A stretch of DNA of 64,000 nucleotides from Erythrobacter sp. KY5 (lineage in GTDB: Bacteria > Pseudomonadota > Alphaproteobacteria > Sphingomonadales > Sphingomonadaceae). The stretch lies in NCBI RefSeq assembly GCF_003264115.1, contig NZ_CP021912.1, positions 3,083,001 to 3,147,000 of the forward strand. The letters run 5' to 3'. The notes beneath the pieces are model-generated. The model saw nothing but the letters and a program-made list of their open reading frames with translations, ran no database searches and was not told where the DNA came from. How positions within the stretch are numbered: the first letter of the stretch is position 1; each line of letters begins with the position of its first letter. This document shows positions 43,430 to 52,521 of the stretch, piece after piece. The position numbers were made by a program, and so were the translations under genes.

Positions 43430-44020
43430 TCAATCGAATTCTGGGTCGTCAATGAAGCCGTCATCCGCCTCGACCCCGGTGAACGGTGCATAAAGCACGG
43501 CGCAGCCGGTTACGAAGCCTTTGATAGCGGCCATCACTTCTTCGCGGTTTGCCCCCGGCATGATGGTCAGCGGCAGGTCGGTCGCAAAAATCTGAAACAC
43601 ATAGTGCCGCGTCTCTCCAACCGGAGGATCGGGCAGCAGCCATTCGGAATTGCCAACGGCGTTCTTTCCGGCGCGCGGCGGCACTTCGCCTTCGAGCAGC
43701 TTGCCGCGCTGTCCGGCAAGGCCCCAGACGAGCCAGTGGCAGGCAGGCTCTGCGCTGTCGGAGGAAGCATCCTCAACGATAACGATCAGTTCCTGCGAGC
43801 CCGGTGGCGGCGCGGTCCATTCAAGCGGGGGCGCGACCGCGTCTTCTTCCTTCGCGGTGAAGCACGGGTCGAGTTCATCCCCGCCCTTGAACGCCGGGCT
43901 GGTGAGGGCAAATCCGCCGCGCTCAAACGTCTTGGCATCACCAAGGCTTGCGATCGCAAGTCCGGCGTGGCGCGCTGCGGGCGGCAATTTGGCGGTCAGC
44001 CAATCAGGCAGATCGGTCAT
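43430..44020 (-). CDS. YbhB/YbcL-type PEBP-like protein
   Basis: 196 residues. PEBP motifs are FKGGDELDPCFTAKEEDAVA, PPLEWTAPPPGSQELIVIVE, PACHWLVWGLAG and HYVFQIFATDLPL. These cytosolic proteins bind phospholipid head groups or anions; the bacterial role is unknown. ATG 44020 is chosen because GGAAAG lies 8 bases upstream. The chain is somewhat longer at both ends than E. coli YbhB. Confidence 0.88.
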   Translation of the reverse strand: MTDLPDWLTAKLPPAARHAGLAIASLGDAKTFERGGFALTSPAFKGGDELDPCFTAKEEDAVAPPLEWTAPPPGSQELIVIVEDASSDSAEPACHWLVWGLAGQRGKLLEGEVPPRAGKNAVGNSEWLLPDPPVGETRHYVFQIFATDLPLTIMPGANREEVMAAIKGFVTGCAVLYAPFTGVEADDGFIDDPEFD

Positions 44021-44287
44021 GATTCTGTCTTTCCATGTCATGTTTGCTAGTCGGATAAGGGGGGCAAAACGAGGGAGCCTTGCGCGATTTGCCCCGGTTT
44101 CTGAGGAAAACCTGCAAAAAACACAGCATTTTCAATGCCAGGGCAGGATTTGTGGCGGTGGACAAGTGGACTTCGCATGTCGAAAACGACATGCAAACTT
44201 GCCGTTAGCGGGTCGCTCATGCATTCTGAGCGCTCAGGCGTAAACATCATTTGCTACAACTTCACGCTCCGGAGTCGCCTTCTTTTC

Positions 44288-45742
44288 ATGAAAAACGATG
44301 CAAACACCGCGTCCCTTCCACTAGGGCGCAGCACGCTGACTGCAACTCTCGCATTGGCGCTTGCCGCTTGTGGAGGCGGCGGGTCTTCGGCTCCTCGCAC
44401 CAGTGGCCCCACGCCGACCCCGACACCGAGCGTCGCGACCTGCGCGGTGCAGAACCAGATCGCCTTCGCCAATGACGTTCTGAATGAATGGTATCTGTTC
44501 CCGGACCTGCTCGACAACACGGTCAACGCAGCCAATTTCAGCGACGTTCAAAGCTATCTCGACGCGCGCGTCGCCCCGGCCCGCGCCCAGTCGCGCGACA
44601 AGGGCTTCACCTTTGCAACCTCGATCGAGGCCGAAAACGAGCTGATCAATTCAGGATCGAGCGCAGGGTTCGGCATCCGTTTATCCTATGACACAGTCAA
44701 CGACCGGGTGTTCCTGTTCGAAGCTTTTGAAACCGCACCCGGCTTTGCCGCCGGAATGGATCGCGGGACCGAACTGCTGGCCATCGGGACGAGCGCGAAC
44801 AACCTCGTATCGGTCAGCTCGCTCATGGCATCGGGCGGAGCGCAGGCTGTTATCGAAGCACTCGGCCCTTCCGATCCGGGCGTGACCCGCGTGATCCGCT
44901 TTGCCCAGGTCGACGGGACCGTCATCGAAGCAAGCATTACCAAGGCCGATTTCAACCTCGATCCGATCTCCGACCGGTACGGGGCGCTGATCATCAACGA
45001 TGGCGGCAAATCGGTGGGTTATCTCAACTTCCGCACCTTCTTCCCGCAAACCGCCGATGCGCAGCTGCGCGATGCGTTCCAGCTGTTCAACTCGAACAAT
45101 GTTGACGAACTCATCATCGACTTCAGATACAATGGCGGCGGGCTGGTCTTCCTTGCCAACACGATCGGCGACCTGCTGGGCGAAAACCGCGTCGGACAGG
45201 TCTGGAGCAAGACGGTTCTTCGCGAATCCAAGTCTTCGGAGAACGAGACACGTTTGTTCCAGAACGAGGTGCAGGCGCTACAAGCGACCAAGATCGCGTT
45301 CATCACGACAGGCAACACCGCTTCGGCAAGCGAACTCACGATCAATTCGATGATCCCGTATCTTGATCCGGCCAACATCGCGATCGTCGGGCGCAACACT
45401 TCGGGCAAGCCGGTGGGGCAGTTCGGCTTCGATTTCGAGGAATGCGACCTGCGCGTTCGCGCGGTCACTTTCCAGACGCTCAACGCCAATGACGAGGGCG
45501 ACTATTTCACCGGCCTTGCAGGGACGGTGCCCAACTCCTGCCGCGCCGGAGACGATATCTCGGTCCAGCTGGGTGATCCTGCAGAAGCGTCTATCGCAAC
45601 CGCGCTCGACTTTCTGTCAGGGCAAAGCTGCACCCCGATCAGCGCCAGCGGTGCGCAAGGGGCGCAAAGCGTCGGCGGGCTCGAAACGCTCCAGCCGGAG
45701 CGGCCAAACGCGGCGCAGTTCGAAATTCCGGGTCTGTTCTAA
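44288..45742 (+). CDS. S41-family peptidase lipoprotein (C-terminal processing protease type)
   Basis: 484 residues. The signal ends in lipobox LAAC followed by GGGGSS and a Pro/Thr linker. A PDZ-like region (about 110-240; GFGIRLSYDT, GFAAGMDRGTELLAI) precedes the S41 core: KSVGYLNFRTFFPQTADAQL, ELIIDFRYNGGG, the putative catalytic Ser in TGNTASASELTINSM and Lys in GRNTSGKPVGQ. Lipoproteins of this type are common in Erythrobacter relatives. ATG 44288 gives a normal signal; the open frame begins at 44135. Substrate unknown. Confidence 0.88.
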   Translation: MKNDANTASLPLGRSTLTATLALALAACGGGGSSAPRTSGPTPTPTPSVATCAVQNQIAFANDVLNEWYLFPDLLDNTVNAANFSDVQSYLDARVAPARAQSRDKGFTFATSIEAENELINSGSSAGFGIRLSYDTVNDRVFLFEAFETAPGFAAGMDRGTELLAIGTSANNLVSVSSLMASGGAQAVIEALGPSDPGVTRVIRFAQVDGTVIEASITKADFNLDPISDRYGALIINDGGKSVGYLNFRTFFPQTADAQLRDAFQLFNSNNVDELIIDFRYNGGGLVFLANTIGDLLGENRVGQVWSKTVLRESKSSENETRLFQNEVQALQATKIAFITTGNTASASELTINSMIPYLDPANIAIVGRNTSGKPVGQFGFDFEECDLRVRAVTFQTLNANDEGDYFTGLAGTVPNSCRAGDDISVQLGDPAEASIATALDFLSGQSCTPISASGAQGAQSVGGLETLQPERPNAAQFEIPGLF

Positions 45743-45756
45743 GCGCAAAGGCGCTG

Positions 45757-46140
45757 TCAGGCAGCGTCTTGCTTGCAAGGCGAGTTGCGGTGCTGAAGGG
45801 CGAGTTCGATCACGTCGTTTGGCATCGCAGGCTTCGGAATGAACGGCACGCCCGCGCTGCGCACGACTTCATTGTTGCGGTCGATTGCGCCTGAGTGCAG
45901 CACGAAAGGCACCTCGCGAGCGGCCAGTTCCATCGCCACGGGGGCGCAGGTCTGGTTCACGCCGAGATTGACATCGAGCACCGCGACATCGGGAACAGGT
46001 CCACGGTTGATCAGATCGAGCGCCTCTTCCAGGCTCAGGGCAGAGATGACCTCGTGCCCCATATCCTGAGCCGCCATTTCGAGGCCCATGAGCACAAGTG
46101 GCTCATCCTCGACGAGCAATATGGTGCAGTTCCCGCTCAA
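45757..46140 (-). CDS. Single-domain response regulator
   Basis: 127 residues, receiver only: LLVEDEPLVLMGLEMAAQDM, phospho-acceptor Asp in VAVLDVNLG, switch Ser in VLHSGA, Lys in PFIPKPA. No output domain. It overlaps the HWE kinase gene by four bases (ATGA), so the kinase is its likely partner. In alphaproteobacteria such stand-alone receivers tune the general stress response. Confidence 0.93.
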   Translation of the reverse strand: MSGNCTILLVEDEPLVLMGLEMAAQDMGHEVISALSLEEALDLINRGPVPDVAVLDVNLGVNQTCAPVAMELAAREVPFVLHSGAIDRNNEVVRSAGVPFIPKPAMPNDVIELALQHRNSPCKQDAA

Positions 46141-46826
46141 CCGACGCGCGCAACTGGAATGCAGATTTTTGCCTCCAGTCCCTCTTCAGTCCAGTTGCGT
46201 TCGATCGTTCCCCGCGCGGTCGCAAGGAGACGGTCAACGATCTCGGTTCCGCCACCAGCGGCGACCGTGTCAGCATCGGTCGCAGGGCCGCCCCTTTCGG
46301 TCCAGATCAGCGTGATGGCCTGCGCATCGCCGGCGCTCACATCGCATGTCAGACCTTCGCTGCATCCGGCCACGAGCTTGACCGAAACCGACCCATTGCC
46401 GCGCCATGCGCCGTGTTTTCTGGCATTGATCGCAAATTCGTGAAGCACCATCCCAACCAGCGAGATAGTCGCGCTCGGCGCGCGAATGGTGTCGCCTTCA
46501 AGGCTCAGCCGCTCGGCAGACTGCGCATAGGGGCGAAGGACCGCCTCTATCGCTTCGCCAATGTCAAAAGCGCCGGTGTGCGATCCTTCGAAAGTCGTTT
46601 CGTAGGCCCGGCCCAATGCCTGGATGCGCGCGTTTATTTCCGCGGCTTCCTGCGGGATGTTCTTTACGCGCCCGGTGATGCTGACGATCGCATTGATGAC
46701 CGCGAACATGTTCTTGACGCGGTGCGAAAGCTCGCGCTCCATGTCCAGCGCATAGTGCGGGCTGGCGCCGGGGTCCTGCCCGCTACCGTCGGCTGCCTTG
46801 TCTTGCGATGAACTCGAATTTGTCAC
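46137..46826 (-). CDS. HWE/HisKA_2 family histidine kinase
   Basis: 229 residues, soluble. Phospho-acceptor His in ERELSHRVKNMFAVINAIVS; N-box HEFAINARKHGAW; WTERGGP and a divergent GGGTEIVDRLLATA closing motif. No sensory domain is present: only 28 disordered residues precede the HisKA_2 region. The kinase is probably controlled through its own abundance or a partner. A sigma-EcfG type promoter lies about 80 bases upstream. Confidence 0.92.
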   Translation of the reverse strand: MTNSSSSQDKAADGSGQDPGASPHYALDMERELSHRVKNMFAVINAIVSITGRVKNIPQEAAEINARIQALGRAYETTFEGSHTGAFDIGEAIEAVLRPYAQSAERLSLEGDTIRAPSATISLVGMVLHEFAINARKHGAWRGNGSVSVKLVAGCSEGLTCDVSAGDAQAITLIWTERGGPATDADTVAAGGGTEIVDRLLATARGTIERNWTEEGLEAKICIPVARVG

Positions 46827-47153
46827 TGGCTCGTTTCTTTCGCGGGGTTAAGGGCCCACAATTAAAATGGCTATGCCTGATCCCAATCAGGTGTCTGTTC
46901 CGGCTTCAACGCAAGGAAACGGGCCCGGTTCCCACTGGGAGCCTGTAAAAATGGAGGAAAATCGCGCTTCTCGTGACCAGTGCGCCAGTGAGAAAACCGG
47001 GCCGGCTTGTGCGTTTCGGTGATTGGCGATTGGTTTTCAATAGCTTGGATCGTGGGTCGCGCGGCTCAAAATAACGCCGCCCGCCCTCTCAGAAAATCAC
47101 AGGATTTCTGGAAGAATTCGGCCATTTACCCACGTTTTCGCGCTTCGCCCCGC
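46827..47153. other. Intergenic region, about 330 bases, with one promoter
   Basis: It separates the leftward HWE kinase operon from the leftward lipoprotein gene. The recognisable element is the GGAAC-N16-CGTT promoter at 46908-46932. The rest shows no gene or strong hairpin. Confidence 0.5.
46908..46932 (-). promoter_or_regulatory. Sigma-EcfG type promoter (general stress response)
   Basis: On the minus strand GGAAC (46932-46928) and CGTT (46911-46908) are separated by exactly 16 bases, the EcfG consensus of alphaproteobacteria. The predicted start is near 46900, giving a 5' leader of about 75 bases before the HWE kinase ATG at 46826. An imperfect palindrome (GGAACCGGGCCCGTTTCC) overlaps its left part. 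Confidence 0.75.
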
Positions 47154-47600
47154 TCAGGGTGTCTCTATGTCGGTGTAGGGTTGAGCGCTGGTGTAGGCGC
47201 AGCCGAGATAGGTTTCCTCACCGAGGGCGAAGGTCGCCGTATAGGGGTAGGTGCGGTCGCTCATCGTGTCGTTGCACTCCCCCGGGGTGAGCGCGAGGCT
47301 TGCCTGAGCGCCGCCCAGTTCACCGCTCATCCCGATACCGTTATTGCCTGCAAAGCGCGAGACGGCGAAGGATTGCCCCTCGATATCTTCAGGCGTTGCA
47401 AAGGTCGCGGTGAACGCGCCGTCGCCGGTCGGCTCGACCTTTACACTCCAGAATGGCTCGTTCCCCTGAGCTGTGACAACCTCTTCAGGAGCAATCGCGG
47501 AAAACGGTTCGGTGTCGCGGGTGATCTCTCCAGGCGTCTCGGTGCACGCGGCAAGCGCAAGCGGAGCGGCAAGAAGGGCGATCTGGAATGGTTTGCTCAT
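47154..47600 (-). CDS. COG3650-type lipoprotein
   Basis: 148 residues. Lipobox LAAC after MSKPFQIALLAAPLAL. The domain has GNEPFWSVKVEPTGDGAFTA, FAVSRFAGNNG and ECNDTMSDRTYPYTATFALG, the pattern of small periplasmic or outer-membrane proteins of unknown role. Cys in GECND and LGCAYT may pair. Its ATG at 47600 is preferred over 47603. Confidence 0.8.
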   Translation of the reverse strand: MSKPFQIALLAAPLALAACTETPGEITRDTEPFSAIAPEEVVTAQGNEPFWSVKVEPTGDGAFTATFATPEDIEGQSFAVSRFAGNNGIGMSGELGGAQASLALTPGECNDTMSDRTYPYTATFALGEETYLGCAYTSAQPYTDIETP

Positions 47601-47675
47601 CATCCAAGGCGCTATAACCGGCGGATTCGCTTCGCGAAAGCCATTGAATACGGCGCGCGGCCCACATGGCAAAAG

Positions 47676-47718
47676 CAAAAAGGCGGGCCGCTGCACTGTG
47701 CAGCGACCCGCCTTGTTT
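47676..47718 (-). terminator. Rho-independent terminator of the FAS1 lipoprotein gene
   Basis: Arms AAGGCGGGCCGCTGCA and TGCAGCGACCCGCCTT, with CTG at the turn. On the minus strand it is followed by TTTTTGC. It lies 26 bases behind the FAS1 stop codon. Confidence 0.88.
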
Positions 47719-47743
47719 TGCGTTTCGCAATATGCGGCGCAGA

Positions 47744-48319
47744 TTACTGCGGCATCAGCACGCCGTCGATCACGTGGATCAGGCCGTTCGATGCTTCAAC
47801 GTCGGTTGCGGTGACGTTCACGGTCGCGCCGGTGGCATCGGTGAGCACAACGCCGCCATCAACAAGCGTTGCAGTCAGTTCGCCGCCGCCAAGCGTCGGG
47901 ACCGGGTGGCCTTCTTCGCCAGCTGCTTCGATCATGCCGATCAGCGTTGCGGCATCAACGCGGCCTTCGACCACGTGGTACTGCAGAATGGCGCCGAGCG
48001 TTTCGGTGTCGTTGGTGGTGAGGTTTTCGACCGTACCTTCAGGCAGTGCGCCGAACGCGTCGTTGGTCGGTGCGAATACGGTCAGCGGGCCTTCGCCCGA
48101 AAGCGCATCGCCAAGACCGGCCGCCGTCACGGCAGCGACGAGGGTCGAGAAGGTGTCTTCGTCGCCCTGAGCGACTTCTACGATGGTGCCGGGTGCCGTG
48201 GCTTCTTCGGCCATGGCGGTTTCGTCGGCCATCATGGAATCGTCGGTTTCGGTTTCCGAAGCACAGGCAGCAAGAGCAAGCGCGGTGCCTGCAACGAGGC
48301 TAAGCTTGATGAATTTCAT
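47744..48319 (-). CDS. Fasciclin (FAS1) domain lipoprotein
   Basis: 191 residues. Lipobox LAAC (Cys19) is followed by an acidic Met/Glu/Thr linker. The FAS1 domain has GPLTVFAPTNDAFGALPEGT, LGAILQYHVVEGRV and EASNGLIHVIDGVLMPQ. FAS1 domains mediate adhesion or surface binding. The protein should be anchored in the outer membrane or periplasm. Strong terminator behind it, monocistronic. Confidence 0.93.
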   Translation of the reverse strand: MKFIKLSLVAGTALALAACASETETDDSMMADETAMAEEATAPGTIVEVAQGDEDTFSTLVAAVTAAGLGDALSGEGPLTVFAPTNDAFGALPEGTVENLTTNDTETLGAILQYHVVEGRVDAATLIGMIEAAGEEGHPVPTLGGGELTATLVDGGVVLTDATGATVNVTATDVEASNGLIHVIDGVLMPQ

Positions 48320-48469
48320 TGGGATCGTCCTCTAGTGATTGAGGTTGGGGAATGATTTACGAAGCCGCAAGAATTGTGGCGGCTCTGTGGCAAGATACGC
48401 ATGAAGGCTTCGGTTGGATCCAAATTCTTTTGAGATCATTTGAGTGACGACACCTAATCTGGAGCTTCG

Positions 48470-49708
48470 ATGACCTTCACACCCGACCGCAAGGCCGGTC
48501 TCGGCCGCCTTGCCGATTTCGCACCTCGCTCTGGAACCGCCTATGCCAGCAACCGCAATTACGATGATGGCGTCTCAGAAAATGGGATGCTTTCCAACGT
48601 CTCGCAATTGTCGCCTTGGCTTCACGCGGGGTTGTTGAGCGAGCGCGAGGTTATCGTCGCCGCACTTGACGAACATGGCCCCGGCAAAGCGGAGAAGTTC
48701 ATCGCCGAAGTGTTCTGGCGGGTCTACTTCAAGGGCTATCTCGAACAGCGCCCAGCCGTGTGGGACGCCTACAAACAGGGCCGCGACGGCGCTCTGATCG
48801 CAGTCCAGAACAATTCGGGCCGTGCCAAGGGATACGAGGAGGCGACCCAAGGCCGCACCGGAATCGAGGCATTCGACATGTGGTCGCACGAGTTGGTGCA
48901 GACCGGTTACCTCCACAACCATGCGCGCATGTGGTTTGCGAGCATCTGGATCTTCACATTGAAGCTTGACTGGCAGCTGGGCGCAGACTTTTTCCTGCGA
49001 CACCTGATGGATGGCGATGCAGCCTCGAACACGCTGTCGTGGCGCTGGGTCGCGGGGCTTCATACCAAGGGCAAGAATTACGCCGCGCGCGCCTCCAACA
49101 TCAAACGCTACACCGAGCGCCGCGATGGAGGGCCGCTATCTGCGGAAGGATTAAACGAAGACCCGCAGCCGCTGAGCGAGGAGACCGAGCACCAGCGCGA
49201 GCCGCTCGACCTGCCAGCAGCGCCTTCAGCAGACGCGTTCGATGCGCCCTTCGCGCTGCTCTTGCATGATGAGGCGGCCAGCCACGTGCCGCTCACCCTC
49301 CCCCGTCCGCCTGCGGCCATAATCGGTGCGGCACGGCCAGAGGCGCGCTCGACCGGCGAAGTGGGTGAACACGCGGCGCGTTTTGCAACCGGAGCGGTCG
49401 AGAGCGGCGCGACGGAGGCCGCCAAGGCTTTTGATTGCCCCGCCCTGACCTGGGAGCCGGGTGAGGATCCTGCAAAACTGCTCGGCGAAGCAGGCGTGGA
49501 ACGGCTTGCCGTGCCCTACCTCCCCACCGGATGGACCAGAGATGCACTGATGCCGGAGATCGCGCCTCTCGCCGAGGCAGGCAACACCATAACCCTGCTC
49601 TCCGACCTCGACCGCCTCACCTGGCCACATGCGCGCGCCGGGTTCTTTCGGGTGAGGAAGGAAATCCCCGACATTCTCGGCGAATTGGGGCTGGAACCGG
49701 CTGACTAG
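48470..49708 (+). CDS. Photolyase/cryptochrome-like FAD-binding protein with unusual domain order
   Basis: 412 residues. The FAD-binding region of photolyases is at the N-terminus: NVSQLSPWLHAGLLSEREV, GYLHNHARMWFASIWIFTLK, LDWQLGADFFLRHLMDGDAA and SNTLSWRWVAGLHTKGKNYA. The antenna-type Rossmann domain that normally comes first is absent there. Instead residues about 270-412 form an alpha/beta-like region (VERLAVPYLPTGWTRDALMP, NTITLLSDLDRLTWPHARAG). A DNA-repair or light-signalling role is inferred from the FAD domain only. Confidence 0.85.
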   Translation: MTFTPDRKAGLGRLADFAPRSGTAYASNRNYDDGVSENGMLSNVSQLSPWLHAGLLSEREVIVAALDEHGPGKAEKFIAEVFWRVYFKGYLEQRPAVWDAYKQGRDGALIAVQNNSGRAKGYEEATQGRTGIEAFDMWSHELVQTGYLHNHARMWFASIWIFTLKLDWQLGADFFLRHLMDGDAASNTLSWRWVAGLHTKGKNYAARASNIKRYTERRDGGPLSAEGLNEDPQPLSEETEHQREPLDLPAAPSADAFDAPFALLLHDEAASHVPLTLPRPPAAIIGAARPEARSTGEVGEHAARFATGAVESGATEAAKAFDCPALTWEPGEDPAKLLGEAGVERLAVPYLPTGWTRDALMPEIAPLAEAGNTITLLSDLDRLTWPHARAGFFRVRKEIPDILGELGLEPAD

Positions 49709-49788
49709 AGCCACCTTGCCGCATTGATCCTATCGCTGGCACTGTTCACGCGATAACCCCCTAAAACACGACAAGGGGAGCGAAACGC

Positions 49789-50757
49789 ATGGCTGGTGGA
49801 CTGGGACTGGCGCTCAGCGGTGGGGGCGCAAAGGGCGCGTATCAGGTGGGTGTGCTGGATGAATTGATCCGGGTGAGAGGCGTCGATTTCGAAACGGTGG
49901 TCGGCACATCGACCGGAGCGATCCAGGCGGCAGGCGTGGCGCAGGACACGATCCCCGAACTGGTCGATTTCTGGACCAACCTCAAAGGCCCCGATGACAT
50001 TTATAAAAGCCGGGGCGGTCCGATCTGGGCGGTGATCAGCGGCAAGAACTCGGTCTACAGCACCGGCCCCCTGCTCAAGCTGCTGCGCGGTGCGTTCAAG
50101 GATAATGACATCCGCGCAACCGGCAAGAACCTGCGCCTCGCGGTCGTCAACATCACCACGGGCGAACTCATAACCGTGGCCGAAAATGCCAACAATATCG
50201 CCGACTGGGTCTATGCAAGCTCGGCCCAGCCGCCCTTCTTCCCTCCGTTCGAAACGCAGGATGCGGGCGGCAAGCTGGAACAATGGGTCGATGGCGGGGT
50301 GAAGGACATCACGCCTTACGACGCCGCCATCCGGTTGCGCCCGCGCGCAATCCTGGTGGTGCGCGCCGAAGCGCCGCTGCCCATGACGCATAACGAATAT
50401 AACAGCATTATCGACATCGGCCTGCGATCGGTCGAATTGCTGACGCGCGAGGTGGCCGACAGCGACCTTGGCAATATCGAACTTATCAACGACCTGCTGC
50501 GCGCCGAGATGGAGCAGCGCAGCGTGCTCGCGGGGCTGAACCTGACCCCCGAGCAAATCGAACAGGCGATGGCTCCGATCAAGGCTCGGATCGACCGGTA
50601 TTTCCTGATCCCGACCATGGTACTCCAGCCGCCGACCGACCTTTACGAAACGCTCGATTTCATACCTGAGCTGATCGCACAGAATATCGAGCGTGGCCGC
50701 AACGAAGTGCGCGCACGGTGGAGCGAGATTGCAGCGTTTCTGGGAGTGCCCGAATAG
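49789..50757 (+). CDS. Patatin-like phospholipase
   Basis: 322 residues. The oxyanion hole is SGGGAKGAYQVG, the nucleophile Ser in VVGTSTGAIQ, and the dyad Asp in WVDGGVKD. No signal peptide, so cytoplasmic. Lipid acyl hydrolase activity is expected. GGGGAG lies upstream of the ATG. Convergent with the HEAT-like gene. Confidence 0.92.
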   Translation: MAGGLGLALSGGGAKGAYQVGVLDELIRVRGVDFETVVGTSTGAIQAAGVAQDTIPELVDFWTNLKGPDDIYKSRGGPIWAVISGKNSVYSTGPLLKLLRGAFKDNDIRATGKNLRLAVVNITTGELITVAENANNIADWVYASSAQPPFFPPFETQDAGGKLEQWVDGGVKDITPYDAAIRLRPRAILVVRAEAPLPMTHNEYNSIIDIGLRSVELLTREVADSDLGNIELINDLLRAEMEQRSVLAGLNLTPEQIEQAMAPIKARIDRYFLIPTMVLQPPTDLYETLDFIPELIAQNIERGRNEVRARWSEIAAFLGVPE

Positions 50758-50835
50758 CGCTTATTCGCGCGCGCCCGCCCACGCTCCGGGTTCGCCCGCG
50801 CTAAGCCTGCGGATCGACTGGATCGTGCAGCGCGG

Positions 50836-51366
50836 TCATCGTCCGGCGGCGAGGTTGCGAGCCCTTGCCCGGACGGAGGCCCGGTCGTCCTTGGCCGCCG
50901 CAGCGAGCGCGGCTTCGAACCGGTCGGCAAAGCTCTCATCAGCGCGCGCCAGATGCCCGAGCGCATCAAGCGACCAGGCCCGCACGAAAGGTCGCTCATG
51001 CTGCAGCAGCGGCTCCAGCCAGTTCGCAAGAGCTGCGGTGTGGCGCGGCGTTATATCCAGAAAGCCTATCGATTGGCACAGGTGAAGCTTCGCCGCCCAA
51101 CCAGTGATGGCGGGCAGGCAGGCAATCAATGCCTCGGCCTGAGACGAGCTTGCTTCGTGCCCTGCCTCAAGCGCGCTCTTGATGAGCCAGGTTGCACCGG
51201 CAGGCACATGCCCATCGCGCGAACCTGCAAGCTCAATGAGCGCGTCGAAATAATCAAGATCGCGGCAACACGCCGCCTCCGTCTCGCCGAGCAGCGTCAC
51301 GGATTGCCCGTCATACTCCGCCAGCCGCGCGCGCAGTTGACTGCGCACATCGCTGGCGGAAGTCAT
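50836..51366 (-). CDS. HEAT-repeat-like protein
   Basis: 176 residues, all helical: ATWLIKSALEAGHEASSSQA, WAAKLHLCQSIGFLDITP and VRAWSLDALGHLARADESFA, FEAALAAAAKDDRASVRARA. The repeating helical pairs suggest HEAT-like solenoid binding; function unknown. It starts two bases after the hpf stop and so is co-transcribed with hpf. Confidence 0.72.
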   Translation of the reverse strand: MTSASDVRSQLRARLAEYDGQSVTLLGETEAACCRDLDYFDALIELAGSRDGHVPAGATWLIKSALEAGHEASSSQAEALIACLPAITGWAAKLHLCQSIGFLDITPRHTAALANWLEPLLQHERPFVRAWSLDALGHLARADESFADRFEAALAAAAKDDRASVRARARNLAAGR

Positions 51367-51368
51367 GC

Positions 51369-51713
51369 TTACATCACCTTGTCGGGACGCGCGTCGTGTT
51401 TGTGCCGCTCACTCTTGCCGAACAGGCGTTCGAGGCGCTGGGTCAGAGTGTTCGCGGCCTTGCGTGCAGCGTCGTCGACCTTGTCGGCCTTGCCAGTCAC
51501 GCCGATGGGTTTGCCGCCGCGCGGGCGTGCCTCGATCACGCAGTGCTTGTCATCGGCACCGTGCTTGGAGCCGTTTACATCCGACACGTGCACCTCGACC
51601 CGCGTAAGACGATCCTCGAAACGCGCGATCTTTTCGCGCACCATGGCCTCGATCCGTTCCGAGACGTTTTCGGTGCCCATGACGCTGCTGTCGGAATTGA
51701 ACTGGAACTGCAT
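51369..51713 (-). CDS. Ribosome hibernation promoting factor (HPF/RaiA family), short form
   Basis: 114 residues: MQFQFNSDSSVMGTENVSER, ARFEDRLTRVEVHVSDVNG, DDKHCVIEARPRGGKPIGVT. The beta-alpha-beta-beta-beta-alpha fold of HPF binds the 30S decoding region in stationary phase. The C-terminal dimerisation domain of long HPF is lacking. A GAGGAG site precedes the ATG 51713. Confidence 0.85.
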   Translation of the reverse strand: MQFQFNSDSSVMGTENVSERIEAMVREKIARFEDRLTRVEVHVSDVNGSKHGADDKHCVIEARPRGGKPIGVTGKADKVDDAARKAANTLTQRLERLFGKSERHKHDARPDKVM

Positions 51714-51906
51714 GAAAGTAACTCCTCTCTTTCTTGCCCCTCTTGGCATTCGATATGGGAGCGCTGTTCTACGATTGCGAGCGAAATCGGTTCCGTTCCG
51801 GCGTCGATTCTTCTCCTGCCCGAAGACGATCGGCCAACAAGGCGTAACCATTTGGCGTATGACGACATAAGGCAATAGAAGAGCTCTAACGGGGACCCAC
51901 CAGATC

Positions 51907-52515
51907 ATGCACACCGCTTTCCATCGCAACGCGACGATCGTTGCCTCCTTGCTGCTTATCGCGGCTGTTACGCAGGCCATCTACACCGCGCTCCACGCCG
52001 CCGAAATGGACGTACCGCGACAATTCTTATGGGGCACAGAGGGCGTTCTGTTCACGATCCTTGCCGCCTTTGCGGGCGCGGCGATGGTTCAGGTGAAGGA
52101 GTTTCATGTAGGCTGGGCGGCGATTGCTGCTTCGGCTGTTCTCAACGTCGTACAGGTCGGCGTGGGCCTTACCTTGTTCGGCCCCTTCTTCGAAGTCGCT
52201 GGTGAACTCCCCCAGATGGCCCCTGTCGCCTCTGCGATCGTCGCGTATTCCTTCATGGTTTATAACGCCGCCAAGGTGTTGATTGCGCTTGCCGCCGTGG
52301 TCTTTGGCCTTGGTCAGATGAGCGCGGGATCGAAGGCAGTGGGCGGCCTCACCGCCATCGTCGGCGCGGTTGCATTGGTCAGCAACGCGCTGTCCGCCGC
52401 CATGGGCCGCGACTTTGCCGGCGGACTTCCGATTGCCGGCGGATCGGGCGTTGCGGCAACGGTGCTGCTGGCGGTCTGCCTGTTCGCGCAGGCCCGCGCC
52501 GACGCCGCGAAATAG
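51907..52515 (+). CDS. Multi-span membrane protein of unknown function
   Basis: 202 residues with five or six membrane helices (about 8-30, 42-63, 68-90, 105-135, 143-165, 173-197). GGLPIAGGSGVAATVLLAVC closes it. No family recognised. Convergent with the CPBP gene. Confidence 0.75.
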   Translation: MHTAFHRNATIVASLLLIAAVTQAIYTALHAAEMDVPRQFLWGTEGVLFTILAAFAGAAMVQVKEFHVGWAAIAASAVLNVVQVGVGLTLFGPFFEVAGELPQMAPVASAIVAYSFMVYNAAKVLIALAAVVFGLGQMSAGSKAVGGLTAIVGAVALVSNALSAAMGRDFAGGLPIAGGSGVAATVLLAVCLFAQARADAAK

Positions 52516-52521
52516 CGGCGA

